Positions 20,573 to 31,881 of a stretch of DNA of 64,000 nucleotides are shown here, piece by piece. Origin of the DNA: Syncephalastrum monosporum B8922 (lineage: Eukaryota > Mucoromycota > Mucoromycetes > Mucorales > Syncephalastraceae). Position 1 is the stretch's first letter, and every line of letters begins with the position of its first letter. The notes below the pieces were generated by a model. The model did no database searches, had not been told where the DNA came from, and saw only the letters and a program-made list of their open reading frames with translations. The stretch is from NCBI GenBank assembly GCA_000697355.1, contig JNEN01000882.1:186001-250000 (forward strand). The letters run 5' to 3'. Made by a program: the position numbers and the translations under genes.

Positions 20573-22052
20573 GTTGTGTGTGTATGTGTGTGTCTGTGTA
20601 GGTGCTCTTTCTTTTTTTTTTTGGGTGAAAAGGGGAGAAGGGACGGGGCTGGGAGGTCTCGAGAGGGAGGAATGGAGGAGATAAAGAGAAGAAAAGAGGA
20701 TGGAAAAGAAAGAGCGCGAAGAAGCGGGAAAAAGGGACCTTGGCTAGTACTTGTGTGTCTTTTGGGGCCGTATTATATAAAAAAAGTTCTCCAGGTTCGT
20801 TCTGTGTCGCATGAATGGGTGGTGCTATCACAAAGAAAGGGCGGGATCATAATCAGGTCCATTAATGAACTGGCCAATCACGGCCGCATTTGCCAAATTG
20901 TGTTGTGGCACTCGGCCAACGCAATTATGATGCAGCTCCCAAACTATTAGAGCGCGCTTTCGCGCCCTTTCGCGCGCACTCACGTATCCCCAATCTTGGT
21001 CATCCATACGACGTTAACCCCCTTTTGCATAGTAGTTGTTTACGCCAGCATTTACATACACGCGCATGACGTTTCATCTTTGAGACAAACATGAGAATGT
21101 CAGCCCCCCCACTTCTCGCGTTGATACAACATTTGGACACGCCAACGGAGGAGTGGCCGAGTCAGTGTGGTGATCACCCCCGACCGCCGCCCGTTGGTCG
21201 CCCGCCCATCAGCCCGCCCGGTTCGTCCGAAGACGAAATAATAGTAATAATCTGAGACGTACTTCATTGTGTATAAGTCATTATTAATTCTCCATCACAT
21301 ATGGTGTACCCTTGGCAGACATGTACACGTTGCATATCCAATATGCGAATATGTTTGTGTGCGTAAATTACGTTGTTGTCTTCTTCCTTCTCCTAACTTT
21401 TTTCTGTCGCTACACACGTACACAACCCAATGCCCTTAGGAATGTAACATCTCTATTGTGCTGCCGACCGAGGATTAATGGTTTGCCCGCGTCCTCTTAC
21501 CAACCATGGGTCGCTTTATCTCACCGGTCTAAAGAGAAAAAAAAGTTGCCAGTGGTTCGCGATCCGCGCATCGTTTCCGTATCACGAAACTTTCTTTTTA
21601 TTTCGCTATTCTCCCTATCTTTCTTATTAAGCTTCTCCTTGGAAAGAAGTAATAAAAGCCGAGGATAACTGCGCCCGTTAGATGGGTATAGCGTCATGCA
21701 CAGCGTGGCTCTCCTTCACTCACAAATTGACCTGTCAGCAATGTGTTATATATTGACGGATTTTCATTATTTCTTGAAAACGGACAACGTTCTCAGTCAT
21801 ATCTCAAGTTGATCCGCGCGCCATGGCCCCCCTTTCACCCTTGCCCCTTGTTTCTCTTGTAATCCTTTCGCAAAGGAAAGGCCCAATTAACAGGATCTAT
21901 TTATAAATGACCCAATCGTCCTAAAACAGCCTCGATCGTACATTGGGCTCTGCCGAATGTGTCACAAGATTTCTCCATTGGAGACCGCCAAAATAGAGAA
22001 AAAATTTTGCTTCTTCTTTGTACAAGCCAAAACGGGCCGAAAGTTTATTTAT
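20573..22052. other. Intergenic, tRNA-like fragment, no gene seen
   Basis: 1.5 kb. Begins with a purine-rich plus strand (DSP leader). At about 21150-21230 a GTGGCCGAGT element resembling a tRNA A box is followed by CGGTTCGTCC, like a broken B box, but no cloverleaf forms. The rest shows no coding signal. Confidence 0.5.
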
Positions 22053-22825
22053 TTACACAAGCTTTGAGCCATCACGGCCCTGGGCGGGATCATTCACGTC
22101 GACCGAGTTGGGTGCACGCGGTTTGGGAGTGTGGAATTTCTGAGGCAGGCCTTCCTCAGCCTTATTGTGATATTCGTCGAGAGTCTTGAACCGGCTATCA
22201 TCGGTGTCATTATCGGCCTTACTATTCATCGGTTTGTCCTCTGCCGCCGGGTCCCGAGGCGACATCACATCCGTCAACCTGGTATATAGATACCATAATT
22301 GGTCAGCCCCAAACAATCAACGTTTTGTCATAAAAATTTGCAGACTCACGCTTCGGTCTCAGCTTCACCGGGGTGGCCCCAGCCTTGAACAAATTTCTTC
22401 TGGCTCGAACTAGCATTGTAGCAAAAAAAAAAAAATGATGTCAATTTATAAAATTTGACCCAGCGGCCACGTTTTCCCACTTACCCATCCCCCAGTGCGC
22501 CACCGTGGCGATCGAACTGTCGGCTACGGTGCTCACGGTCGCGTCGCTCCTGGGCAGCCTGGTGTGTCGGCTCAGCGTCGACGTAGACATACTGTTCGCT
22601 TGGGTCAGGCAACTGCTCGCCCGTGTCAGCACCGCGTCGGCGGTCCGGTGGCGATACGGCGATGCCGTGCATGGCCTTGCGCTCCGCCTTGCGCTGCTCG
22701 TGGTGTGTCGGAGGACGCTCATTCTTATTGTCTTGGGGAATATCGATGGGATGATCATTGCCAAGCTTGTCTTGCTTCGTGGGCGTGCCAATGATAGGAT
22801 CTTGCGTGCTGAATTGAGTGGACAT
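22053..22825 (-). CDS. Small hydrophilic disordered protein, function unknown
   Basis: Three exons (22825-22485, 22409-22350, 22278-22053), 208 residues with phases that close exactly, which is the main support that the gene is real. The product is almost entirely charged and polar (D, E, K, R, H, N, P), with no hydrophobic core, signal peptide or membrane segment. Short features: DRRRGADTGEQLPDPSEQY near the middle, FVQGWGHPGEAETEALTD after exon 2, and a D/K-rich C terminus. I do not recognise a family. The composition recalls hydrophilin or stress proteins, but that is only a compositional remark. Confidence 0.65.
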
Positions 22826-24295
22826 TATGGTGATTCAGATGAATATAAACAACGTATGAACAAAACGCCTTGAAAATCTTGAATGCTTGCTTTTTTATGC
22901 AATGGATCGCAGTTTTAAATTCAAAAGGCCTTGCTTCACAATGACGCATGAATCAACCAAATCGAAAAATATCGAACCAGCCGGAGTTGTCGTGCGCTGC
23001 AACAGCTATGATGATTTAAGTCACAATTTCAACACGTTGTTTCTTATACACAGGCACGGTCCACTCGTTTAAAGGGGCGAATTCGAAAAAGTCACGTCAT
23101 GCCGAGAGCTGTTGCTGAAACGAGTGTTCGTCATGAAAGAGTATGATTACCCGACGTATAAGTATTTCTCCATCATCATGGTGTATTGTGGTCGGCATTT
23201 TCATAATTTTATGCACTCTTTGCTCATTTGCAATAAGTACCGAAAGAATATGTGACCCCGTGAAGTCATTTTCGCAGTATCTAGCAAACAGGTGGAAAGA
23301 ATATCGCGCGATTCTCGGTCTCTGTACATAGTACCGACACATCTTCATTAGAATCCTGTTAAGACATTTGAAGAGTCTAAATTATCTATCGTGACTGAAT
23401 GGCACATACTTGGGAGTCTTTTCTCTTTTACATAAAACTAACCTATGGTTTTCGTCCCAAAATCAGTTCTCGTGTTACACTTCACTTTCTCTACTTACCT
23501 AAGCGGTCGGAGCCGGGGTATTCAATATGCCCTCATGGCGCGTTGGTCACTGAATTTGAATGCATTCTTGTCACAGTTTCAAATATTGTCTACAAATCCT
23601 TACCGGGGTGACAGGCATTTGGTGCATGGCAGGGGAAGGATATGACTGGCGGCAAGGAGTGCGTTCATGTTAATATATTGATGGCGACCGAAATACGACA
23701 TGATTTCGTGTAATATATGGTGCGTCTCCTGAAGCAGGACCAAGACGATCACTGTTCGCCCAGTCGAGCAAGGTAACATTGCTCTGTATAGGCGACGTAA
23801 GTTTTGGCCAAAAGACATATCGAAACACACCACCTGGGCTAGCAAAGAGGTTTAGGCCAGGCGCAACGCCCAACATGCCCTGCTCCTCCTGTGGTACAAG
23901 GTCGCTTCGAAACCTTCAGCTCAACGAAAGCGACGCTACATCCAGCTGTATACTGTCCTATATTGCAATGTCTGCAACCAGTTATGGTAACGCGATGTGA
24001 ATACGTTCCGCAGCATACGTCCCTTGGCCGTGTTCTTCGTTCTCGGCTATGTGCCACGCGTCTTCACGCAAGAGTACGAGTGCGATACTGCCCAAATTCA
24101 AGAAGGTCGATATAATTTGGAATTCCGTTAGACGCATAAACGTAAGGCACACACATTTAATTTTGTTCACCCAGGCCATTTAGCTCGTGGCATTTGTCGG
24201 GAGTAAATCAGACCGGATAATGCCCGTTCCTCGGTCCCTCGAGATATTACTTCTCTTTTCTTCTTTCACCGAGAAAATAAAATAGAAAACGCGCT
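22826..24295. other. Divergent intergenic region, no gene seen
   Basis: 1.5 kb between a minus-strand and a plus-strand start. Frames are short and overlap on both strands without domain signal; I see no RNA gene. Confidence 0.5.
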
Positions 24296-25687
24296 ATGGT
24301 AGCCAGCATCAAGGTGAGATGAGGCCATTGCTTTGTAAATGTCAACGCTCAATGCTTTGCCTACGGCAGCTCAACAACGGTCGTGACATGCCCGTCATTG
24401 GTTTCGGTACCTTTGGTGGCAGCGATGGTCCGAAGGAAGTCTACGAGGCTTCCAAGGTCGCGCTCGAGCTGGGGTACCGCCACTTCGACACAGCCTACGT
24501 CTGTACGTGTATATGTATACTATAATACGCGTGTGATAGCTGACAAATCAAACGCGCAGACGAGACCGAGGAAGCTCTCGGAAAAGCCCTTCGTGAAAGC
24601 TCTGTTCCGCGGAACGAGCTGTTTATCACCACCAAGCTATTCCAGACTTTCCACCGCCCAGAACATGTGAAGCCTGCTTTTGACCGGTCCCTTGAGCTCT
24701 TGAAGCTGGACTATGTTGATCTGTACCTGATGCACTGGCCCTTTGCTTGGGAGTTCCACGGTTACGAGTTTAAGGACCTCAAGGCCGGCGTCGATGAGAA
24801 GGGCCACCATCCGACCATCGATGTCCCTTTCGTCGACACTTACCGCGCTATGGAGCAGCTCGTCAAAGATGGCCGCGCTAAGGCCATTGGTAAGGCAAAC
24901 GGTCTTGCCATGTATTCTGATTTGCTTATCATCTCTTATCTCTATTTCTCATCAGGCGTGTCTAACTTCACGATCCCCATGCTGGAAGAACTGCTGTCCA
25001 AGTGCGAGATTACCCCGGCTGTCAATCAGGTAAGTTGCGCGAACGTTTTCGTCATAAATGTCCATAAGATGAAAGATGTGTATATTTAATCATCGTTGAC
25101 CTTAGGTTGAATTGCACCCCAGCTTGCCCCAGGAGGATCTGGTGCAATACTGCAAGAGCAAAGGTATTGTCCTTACTGCGTATTCGCCTCTCGGTAATCC
25201 TGGCCGACGTGGCCAGCACTCTATGATCGAGCATCCTGTTGTAAGTGTCGATCTGTGTTATCTATCTACGTGGATCTCATTCATACTCGGTCGTGTTTAG
25301 ACTTTGGAGATCGCCAACAAGTATAACAAGACGCCGTCCCAGGTCTTTTTGAACTGGGGCTTGAGCCGTGGCTACACAGGTAAAAATAGAGCAAATGATA
25401 GGCTTGAAAAGCGGTGTCCCTGACATATAGATCCGAATAGTGATCCCCAAGTCCAAGACACCCTCGCGTATTGCAGAGAACTTTGTGCAGTTTGAGATGG
25501 AGAAAGCAGATGTAGAGGCCATCACGCGTGCTGGTTTGGAGAAGCCCCGGCGTACTGTGTAAGCTACTCTTATTGCAGCCATCTATGATACGAAGACCTC
25601 ACCATGTGTTTCTGTTTTTATTTTTGCTACAGTGATCCTGCCGTCGTCTTTGGACCGTCCAACGACATTTTCGGCACCTTTGCCTAA
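24296..25687 (+). CDS. Aldo-keto reductase
   Basis: Eight exons: 24296-24313, 24370-24502, 24560-24889, 24956-25029, 25106-25240, 25301-25379, 25441-25558, 25633-25687; 313 residues, the usual AKR length. The first exon is only 18 nt (MVASIK). Signatures in order: [25 protein letters not shown] (catalytic Asp and Tyr), ELFITTKLF (catalytic Lys), VDLYLMHWP (His), KAIGVSNFT, TAYSPLG and [15 protein letters not shown] (NADP-binding). All four catalytic residues are present, so an active NAD(P)H-dependent reductase of carbonyls is expected. The substrate is not predictable; fungal relatives include glycerol dehydrogenases, xylose reductases and D-arabinose dehydrogenases. It is first of five same-strand genes. 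Confidence 0.95.
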
Positions 25688-25924
25688 AATAATTTTGCTT
25701 TCCATTTTTTGTATTGCTGAACGAAACATGGCAGAGAGAACTACCAAAAGGTTTAAATATATTTCCCGTGTATGGAGAGTAGAAAACTCATTGGCATCGT
25801 ATAAGAGTGAAACGTGTCGATTACTACGACGATGCCACAGGAGATCAGTTGCAAATTTACATGGAAGAAGTAAATTGTTGTCGTCAAGAAAGAGACGATC
25901 GCTATAACGACACTTGTCTAGACG

Positions 25925-26851
25925 ATGGAAGCTGCGTACGGTTGCTACACTTGGCCGTCTGCACTGGTAATGGCTGACTTTTGCTGGTATCATCGCAAGC
26001 ACTTTCGAGACTGTACTATTCTGGAAGTACGATCAAAAGAAAAAGAGAAAGGAGTATCTTGAAAAGCTAAAATCGCGGTGGCCCTTCTTAGATTGGCGCA
26101 GGTACGACGTCCTCCTTGGCACCTGACCACTCAATGCTCACTAACAATCAATCTATAAGGGACATCTTTACCGTCACTTGTACTTGCTAAATGTCATGAT
26201 CCGCCGCTTCTCATTCTTTCTGATATGCCAGATATCCTATCCGTCGTACGTTCCTGTCTAGCTCGGAACCAACTTGAAGAAAACGCGTCCTTGTGGGTCC
26301 GCGGGCTTCTGTGGGGTGAGCTGGGAACAAGCGAGGGCATTGATCAACTCGCATCCGATGTCGGGAGCCACTGGGGTACCCGCATCGATTATATCCTCGG
26401 TAGTGATACCTTCTATGACCCAGCAGGTATAAACGAGCGATACGATATATATGTATATCCTAACCAGAACGCGTGTAGACTTTAATAAGCTGTTGATGAC
26501 CGCGGCATATGTAATTCACCATCACAACCCGTCCTGCAAGTTTATTACTGCATACCAAGAACGAAGGTAATTTTCTCTGGCCGTATGGGAACCAAATCCT
26601 CATTATTTTCTAGTGCCAAGCGCAGTATACAACATTTACTGGACAAGTGGGGCCTTCAATGCCGACTGATACCCCGAGAAAGCTTTAACTTTGATGAAGA
26701 GCGATTCATTGAAGACGAAGAAGACTCTATGCAAGAAGAGAAAGATGATCCGAGCAGTGGAGGAGAGGAGAGTCACGTTAAAGTATTATCCGGCACGCTT
26801 GCAAGTGTATTTCTACTTGAGATCTCAATAAAAGGAAGCCCACTATGCTGA
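25925..26851 (+). CDS. METTL23: METTL23/METTL21-like protein methyltransferase
   Basis: Five exons: 25925-26026, 26092-26101 (10 nt), 26160-26426, 26479-26566, 26614-26851; 234 residues. The start gives YGCYTWPSALVMADF, the family opening that places the substrate and methyl donor. The 10-nt exon plus its neighbours creates ILEIGAGTSLPSLVLAK, the S-adenosylmethionine-binding motif I (IGAG, 35-38). Later WGELG, YILGSDTFYDP (the DxFY-type post-motif of the family), FITAYQERSAKRSIQHLLDKW and an acidic loop with EEDSM follow. Human METTL23 methylates an arginine of histone H3; other relatives modify lysines, so the substrate is open. Dropping the microexon would break frame. The next gene starts 73 bases after its stop. 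Confidence 0.88.
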
Positions 26852-26924
26852 ACCCAGCGCATATGTACAATTGAGCGCAAATGTCAAAAATATTCAGGTC
26901 GCGCCTTTCCCTTTTAACCTTGTC

Positions 26925-29564
26925 ATGTCACGTCCTGCAGACTCTGTAACAGTCCACCTGGATCGCACGTTGCAGTCCTCAGATCAGCCGTCATTTTGTG
27001 GTCAGCCCGACTACGGCGCCATGGTCAAACGCCGGCTTCCTGGTCATACGGTATGGATCTTTGGGGATTGAAACCATGTTCACAGGTCTCACTGAATGCT
27101 GCTTGCAGGTGTCCACGGGCGACCGCTTAGAGTGGATTGTAGGTGGACGCACAGTCTCGATCACTATTGGATCTATACAAGGTCAAGAGAGTCCAGCCTA
27201 TGTCGATCGGGAAGTGACCCAAGTCCACTTTCAGTATATCGAGACAGCGCAATCAAGCGAAATTGATCCTAATGCAACCATCAGCGACGAAACTACCGCG
27301 TTAATTGATATGATATGTAAGCCATGGGCTATGTTTCCAACATAACTCTGACTAAGGGCAATAGCGAGCTCGTATGATAATGCCTCTGCGTTTCGTACCT
27401 TGGGTATGCCCGTTGCCAAGTCCGTTCTTGTGCATGGCGTGCAAGGTGTTGGCAAGACAACAATGATCAAGTATGCATTTTCGCCTATTATTCGCTTTCT
27501 GTCGCTAATAGCTCACACTCACACAGGACTGTAGCGCGTCATATAAATCATGCTATATTTGAACTGTCAGTACATGATCTGATGGATCTCAAAGAAGAAT
27601 TCGAACACGGGCACTTTAAGAACTACAATCCCTTGCATTTACTGATATCCAAAGCCATTACCACAACCCCTGCGCTTCTTGTCATCCGTGACCTTGATAT
27701 TCTAAAACCTAGTATGTCCTATTCCCTCTGCAAGAGAATGCTTGATTTGCTCATCTATTTTTAAAAGGTGATGCTAAGACTGAGCGGATGCTTCAACTGC
27801 TATCAAACGAAGTAGCGCGCATACATGACGACACTCGCGTAAGACTTGACCTTTTTTTTTCCAGGGTGTTTTCTGTTGACGGACCGTGTAGGTTTATATA
27901 ATAGGATTTGCTTGCGAGATGAGACGCCTCCCAGACGCACTGCAAAAGACGAGCATTTTCCGCCAGCACTTGCATCTGCCTATACCAACGCTGTAAGTTC
28001 CTGGACAAGTTCATACCCTTGCATGCTAATCACATTGTCTGCAGGCCCCAAAGGCAGGCGATACTCAAGACTCTCTTGCGCAACATGAATCTTGACCCGG
28101 CCGCGGGCGGCCAGGAAAACGCTGTGAACTATATTGCGTCGCAGATTAGCTTGGTACAGTCAAAGGAACCAATCGCATGTTCTTTTGCCTGACATATTTC
28201 GACAGCGCACTTCAGGCTACGTTGCACGCGATTTAACGCTTCTTTGTCGTCGTGCTATTTTACACGCTTTACGAGATAAACCCGATGACATGGTCGACCA
28301 AATCGCGCGTCTTCATATCGATCCAGCAGAACCCATGGAAATGGATGCCCCAGCGGGCTCTCCTCTTGTACGATGGAAGGACTTTGAGTACGCGCTTGCT
28401 CATTCCCGACCGTCGCAGCAAGTGCAAGTGGAATCCACGCTTCCTAAACGAAAATGGGATGACCTAGGAGGGTAAGCAGGAATAGGTGGAGCTCGATGGA
28501 CGCATGGACTCAGAATGGTGTCAAAGTTATCACAAGATCAAGGACCGGATACGTAAAGCAACTCTTCTGCCTCTTTCAGAGCCGACCTTGTTCTCACGGC
28601 TGGGTATCAAACCTCCGTCTGGTGTTTTGCTCTACGGACCTTCTGGTATGCTATGACATATACGGCATGTGGAATTGCACTGACAGAAGGCTCATATGGA
28701 TAGGATGTGGCAAGACAGCGCTTGTTCAAGCCTTGGCTTCGGAATCCATGATGAATGTCATGTCTATCAATGGACCCGAGATTTTTTCCAAATATCTCGG
28801 AGACACGGAACTGAAGATCAGGCGCTTGTTTGCGACCGCGAAGCGGATAGCGCCGTGCATCCTCTTCATTGATGAGTTGGATGCGATCGGCTCTAAAAGA
28901 GGTATACTTCGTGTTTTTCGTCTGCATATTGACTCTCACACCATGGGGTACAGGCTGGAGTCATGGCGAAAGCTCAGGAGGAGTGAATGAGCGTGTCATG
29001 AGCACACTCCTGAACGAGATGGATGGCGTGGAAGGACGCCAAGGTGTTATTGTGATAGGCTGCACAAGCTGTCCTGACCAAATCGATGATGCAATTTTAC
29101 GACCAGGTAAAGTGGAACAACAAAACATGATTCGAGGTTTGGCTTGCTAAAATGCTCAAAAAAAAAAAAAAAAGGGCGCATGGACCAGGTTCTCTATGTG
29201 GGTCTGCCTGACCTGGAAGATCGCAGAGAAATTATTCAGGTTATTAGGCAGCGCATGACGACGGACGCCGGTTTGAATGTGGATGCGCTGGCAAGACAAA
29301 CAGAGTTCTGCACAGGCGCTGATATCGACCAGATATTTAGGTAAGAAGAGAGGATACCTGTTTCTTTATATCAGTGGATTGAATATGTTATTCAGGGCGG
29401 CTGGCACGGTGGCGCTTCGAGAAGATATCGAGGCGGACAGCATCAAGGAGGGACATATACAGGCGGTTTTGGCTGATATTGCTGCAAAAGCGCGGCAGCG
29501 TGTTTTGGAGGAGGATAGTCTTTTGGTGTATGAGCAATTCCAAAATGCACATGCACCCAAATAA
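26925..29564 (+). CDS. Tandem AAA ATPase, AFG2B/SPATA5L1-like
   Basis: Thirteen exons: 26925-27050, 27109-27316, 27365-27470, 27527-27711, 27768-27838, 27892-27992, 28045-28153, 28206-28471, 28527-28645, 28704-28901, 28954-29106, 29175-29340, 29396-29564; 658 residues. N domain 1-110. D1 has Walker A GVQGVGKT (136-143) but Walker B is LLVIRDLD, lacking the catalytic Glu. D2 has Walker A GPSGCGKT (428-435), Walker B CILFIDE (D487, E488), NEMDGVEG and LRPGR. Sensor 1 reads GCTS instead of ATN. It ends with [11 protein letters not shown], like the end of SPATA5L1. Relatives release Rlp24-type factors in ribosome maturation or act in the 55LCC complex. D1 probably binds but does not hydrolyse ATP. 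The junction 28471/28527 is chosen for phase; PEX1/PEX6 were considered less likely. Confidence 0.82.
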
Positions 29565-29710
29565 GGACGACAACGACGACAACGACCATAACAACACCAC
29601 GACAACAGGGGCTGAGGGAAAAGAGGCGGGTTCAGATGGAATAGAAATGATTTGCTGAGAATTTGCATAATATACCTTCCCTCCTCGTTCTCTTCCTACA
29701 ATTACTGCAC

Positions 29711-30238
29711 ATGCAAGACTCGACGGATGAGCATAAACTGGTTAAGCTTATGGAGGGAATCACAGTGGGTTCGGCAGAGGAAGGTATAACGAGACAACTG
29801 GAATCGACCCACCTGAAGTCACACGGGCATGTCACCATGTTTGGTGGCAACACAAGAGACACAACCTCATTGGCAACGGGAGAAGAAACAGCAGGACCCA
29901 AGCCAAGCTGGCCTAGTGCGGCTCCAGCTTCAAATACAGGCGACGAAGGTTGGGGCGATTTACCGCCTGCGTACACCGCCATCTCTCAGGATCACCGTTT
30001 TGGGTTCGCTTCCATACTGGCACCAGGACAGCTTGACGCTTTCCAGAAACAGACGCCTTCTCCCGATTCGCGGCAGGCTTTTGCGCGCTACGCCAACCGG
30101 CCGGTCTCCTTTGCAACCGTCGGCCAGGTTCCGCCTACGCCGCAGCAGCACCTCCATAGCGGCAGCGGTACCAGTAACAAGAATAGCAGTAATATTGAGA
30201 GCTATCCCACTCGTAGTGGTAATAAAAGAGAAATGTGA
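29711..30238 (+). CDS. Small disordered protein with PPxY motif, unknown
   Basis: Open frame of 175 residues from the ATG at 29711. The N-terminal ~25 residues (DEHKLVKLMEGITVG) look helical; the rest is polar, rich in S, T, N, P and G. One DLPPAYTAI contains a PPxY motif, a ligand for WW domains such as those of Rsp5/NEDD4 ubiquitin ligases, suggesting an adaptor role, but a single short motif is weak evidence. No family recognised. It lies 146 bases after the AAA ATPase stop and 112 bases before the tRNA ligase start, in the same direction, in a tightly packed run. An upstream spliced exon cannot be excluded. Confidence 0.5.
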   Translation: MQDSTDEHKLVKLMEGITVGSAEEGITRQLESTHLKSHGHVTMFGGNTRDTTSLATGEETAGPKPSWPSAAPASNTGDEGWGDLPPAYTAISQDHRFGFASILAPGQLDAFQKQTPSPDSRQAFARYANRPVSFATVGQVPPTPQQHLHSGSGTSNKNSSNIESYPTRSGNKREM

Positions 30239-30350
30239 CTAAAAGTGACACAGTGGGCTGCGCGTCAAAACGATTGCAGCCCCTCTGCTGCGGCATTCCA
30301 TTATTTTAGCACTGCTTTCTCTTTTACCGTTCTCTGTCATTTCCTAAGCC

Positions 30351-31628
30351 ATGACAGACGCCGATCGCACCTTTGGAGGCCCTCCCGTGCTCCCTCCTCT
30401 TCCCGAGCCGACAGAGGAGCAGGACGACGAGGTGGTGCAAGCTCTGTTGCGGATCGAGCCTACCACGAGAGATCTCCGGTCGACGACGTATCCGGACGTG
30501 CACGGCCTTCCCTGGCGTAGCTGGAATATGCGCGAGAGCGTTTACAAGAAGCATGCAAAGAAATACCCTACCATGGCACGTGGTCTCTTTACTGCGTTGG
30601 ACAAGGGCGTCCACAAGGTCATGATTCGAGGTTATGACAAGTTCTTCAACATAAACGAGACAAATGACACACAGGTATTTATGAACATATAATATATATA
30701 TATATATATACTTCATGCTCATCACTGCCTCTCCCTTTGTTCTCTAGTGGCACGCCCTCGAGAGCCAGACAGAAGGCCCCTACTACGTGACAGCCAAGGA
30801 GAACGGCTGCATTATTTTCATTTCCGCGTCAAATCAGGACCATGTCGTTGTGACTTCCAAGCACGTTGTCCCTTCGCCTCAGGACGACCCTCATGTCCAC
30901 GGAGGCGTGGGTTACAATTGGCTCTTGAAGCATCTCGACGCGTCAGGACACACCGAGAAGGATCTTGCTTCTTGGCTCCATGACAAACACATCACTCTGG
31001 TAGCAGAGGTAAATCTCCATCTATCTTCTCTCTGTTCTGCGCATATTTATGGTTGGCTTCTCGTTAGCTCTGTGATGACTCGTTTGAGGAGCATGTTTTG
31101 GCTTACGAACCCAAGGACAGTGGTTTATATCTGCACGGCATCAACTTTAATTCGGCTGCCGAGCTTCACACGTTGCCAAGCACAACCGTCCAAAGCGTCG
31201 CCAAATACTGGGGCATGCATCCGACCGACTTTGTTGTCTTTGATACCATCGACCAAGTCAAGGAAGTCGCCAAGGAGATCGACACCGACGGCAAGTTCCG
31301 AGGCCGTGCCATGGAAGGCGTCGTCATCCGCTGTCGACGCAAAGACCGCGACTTTCTCTTCAAGATTAAAAATGACCATTACCTGATTTACCGTGAGTGG
31401 CGTGAAGTCACCAAGCAGATTCTCCATGTCGATGCCAATGGGAAGGCCCAGCTCAAGCCGAACGCGACTGTCAAGCTTGAAAAGTGCAAGTATGGTAAGA
31501 CCAAGGATTATCTTACTTGGGTGCGGAAGCGTATCGTGGACCATCCTGAATGGTTCACCGAATACAAGCAGAACAAAGGCATTATCTTTGTGCGCGAACA
31601 GTTTGAACGCTACTGGGAAACGCGGTAA
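30351..31628 (+). CDS. TRL1: tRNA ligase adenylyltransferase domain, stand-alone (TRL1-type)
   Basis: Three exons (30351-30674, 30748-31008, 31068-31628), 381 residues. The N-terminal region (GLPWRSWNMRE, YPTMARGLFT, IRGYDKFFNI) and motif I TAKENGCIIFISA with the AMP-accepting Lys (K125) match the ligase domain of fungal Trl1. MEGVVIRCRR (motif IV) and FLFKIKNDHYLIYREWRE (motif V) follow, then the C-terminal helical part KYGKTKDYLTWVRKRI ... QFERYWETR. The adenylyltransferase activates and seals RNA ends, in tRNA splicing and in the HAC1-type unfolded protein response. Yeast Trl1 continues with a kinase and a cyclic-phosphodiesterase domain (over 800 residues); here a TAA ends the frame and nothing similar follows before the convergent gene. 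The healing domains must be encoded elsewhere or be absent. Confidence 0.9.
30694..30710. repeat. TA microsatellite in intron 1 of the tRNA ligase gene
   Basis: Alternating TA units within the first intron; simple repeat only. Confidence 0.8.
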
Positions 31629-31881
31629 TTCATACCTTTTCCGCTTCCTTTTTATTCTCCATTTACTTTGCATACTGTACATAAAAAGACAATTTCTGAT
31701 TTATTCATGCATGTTGTTGAGCGAGTGATCTTTGTGTAATGCAAAACGAAGAAAGCAAAGGTTGAAGTGTACACTATATACAAGGAATATCGGTGGAGCA
31801 ATGTCTAGTGGGGACGCGTTTAGTCCCTAGTACGCAAGTATCATAATCATTCATTCCTTCAAGAGACGAGCCACGTCAGAT

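Noticed and set aside
27839..27864. 26-base intron ending at CCAG in the AAA gene
   Set aside because: Too short and gives a stop; the acceptor at 27891 gives a 53-base intron and a coherent reading frame.
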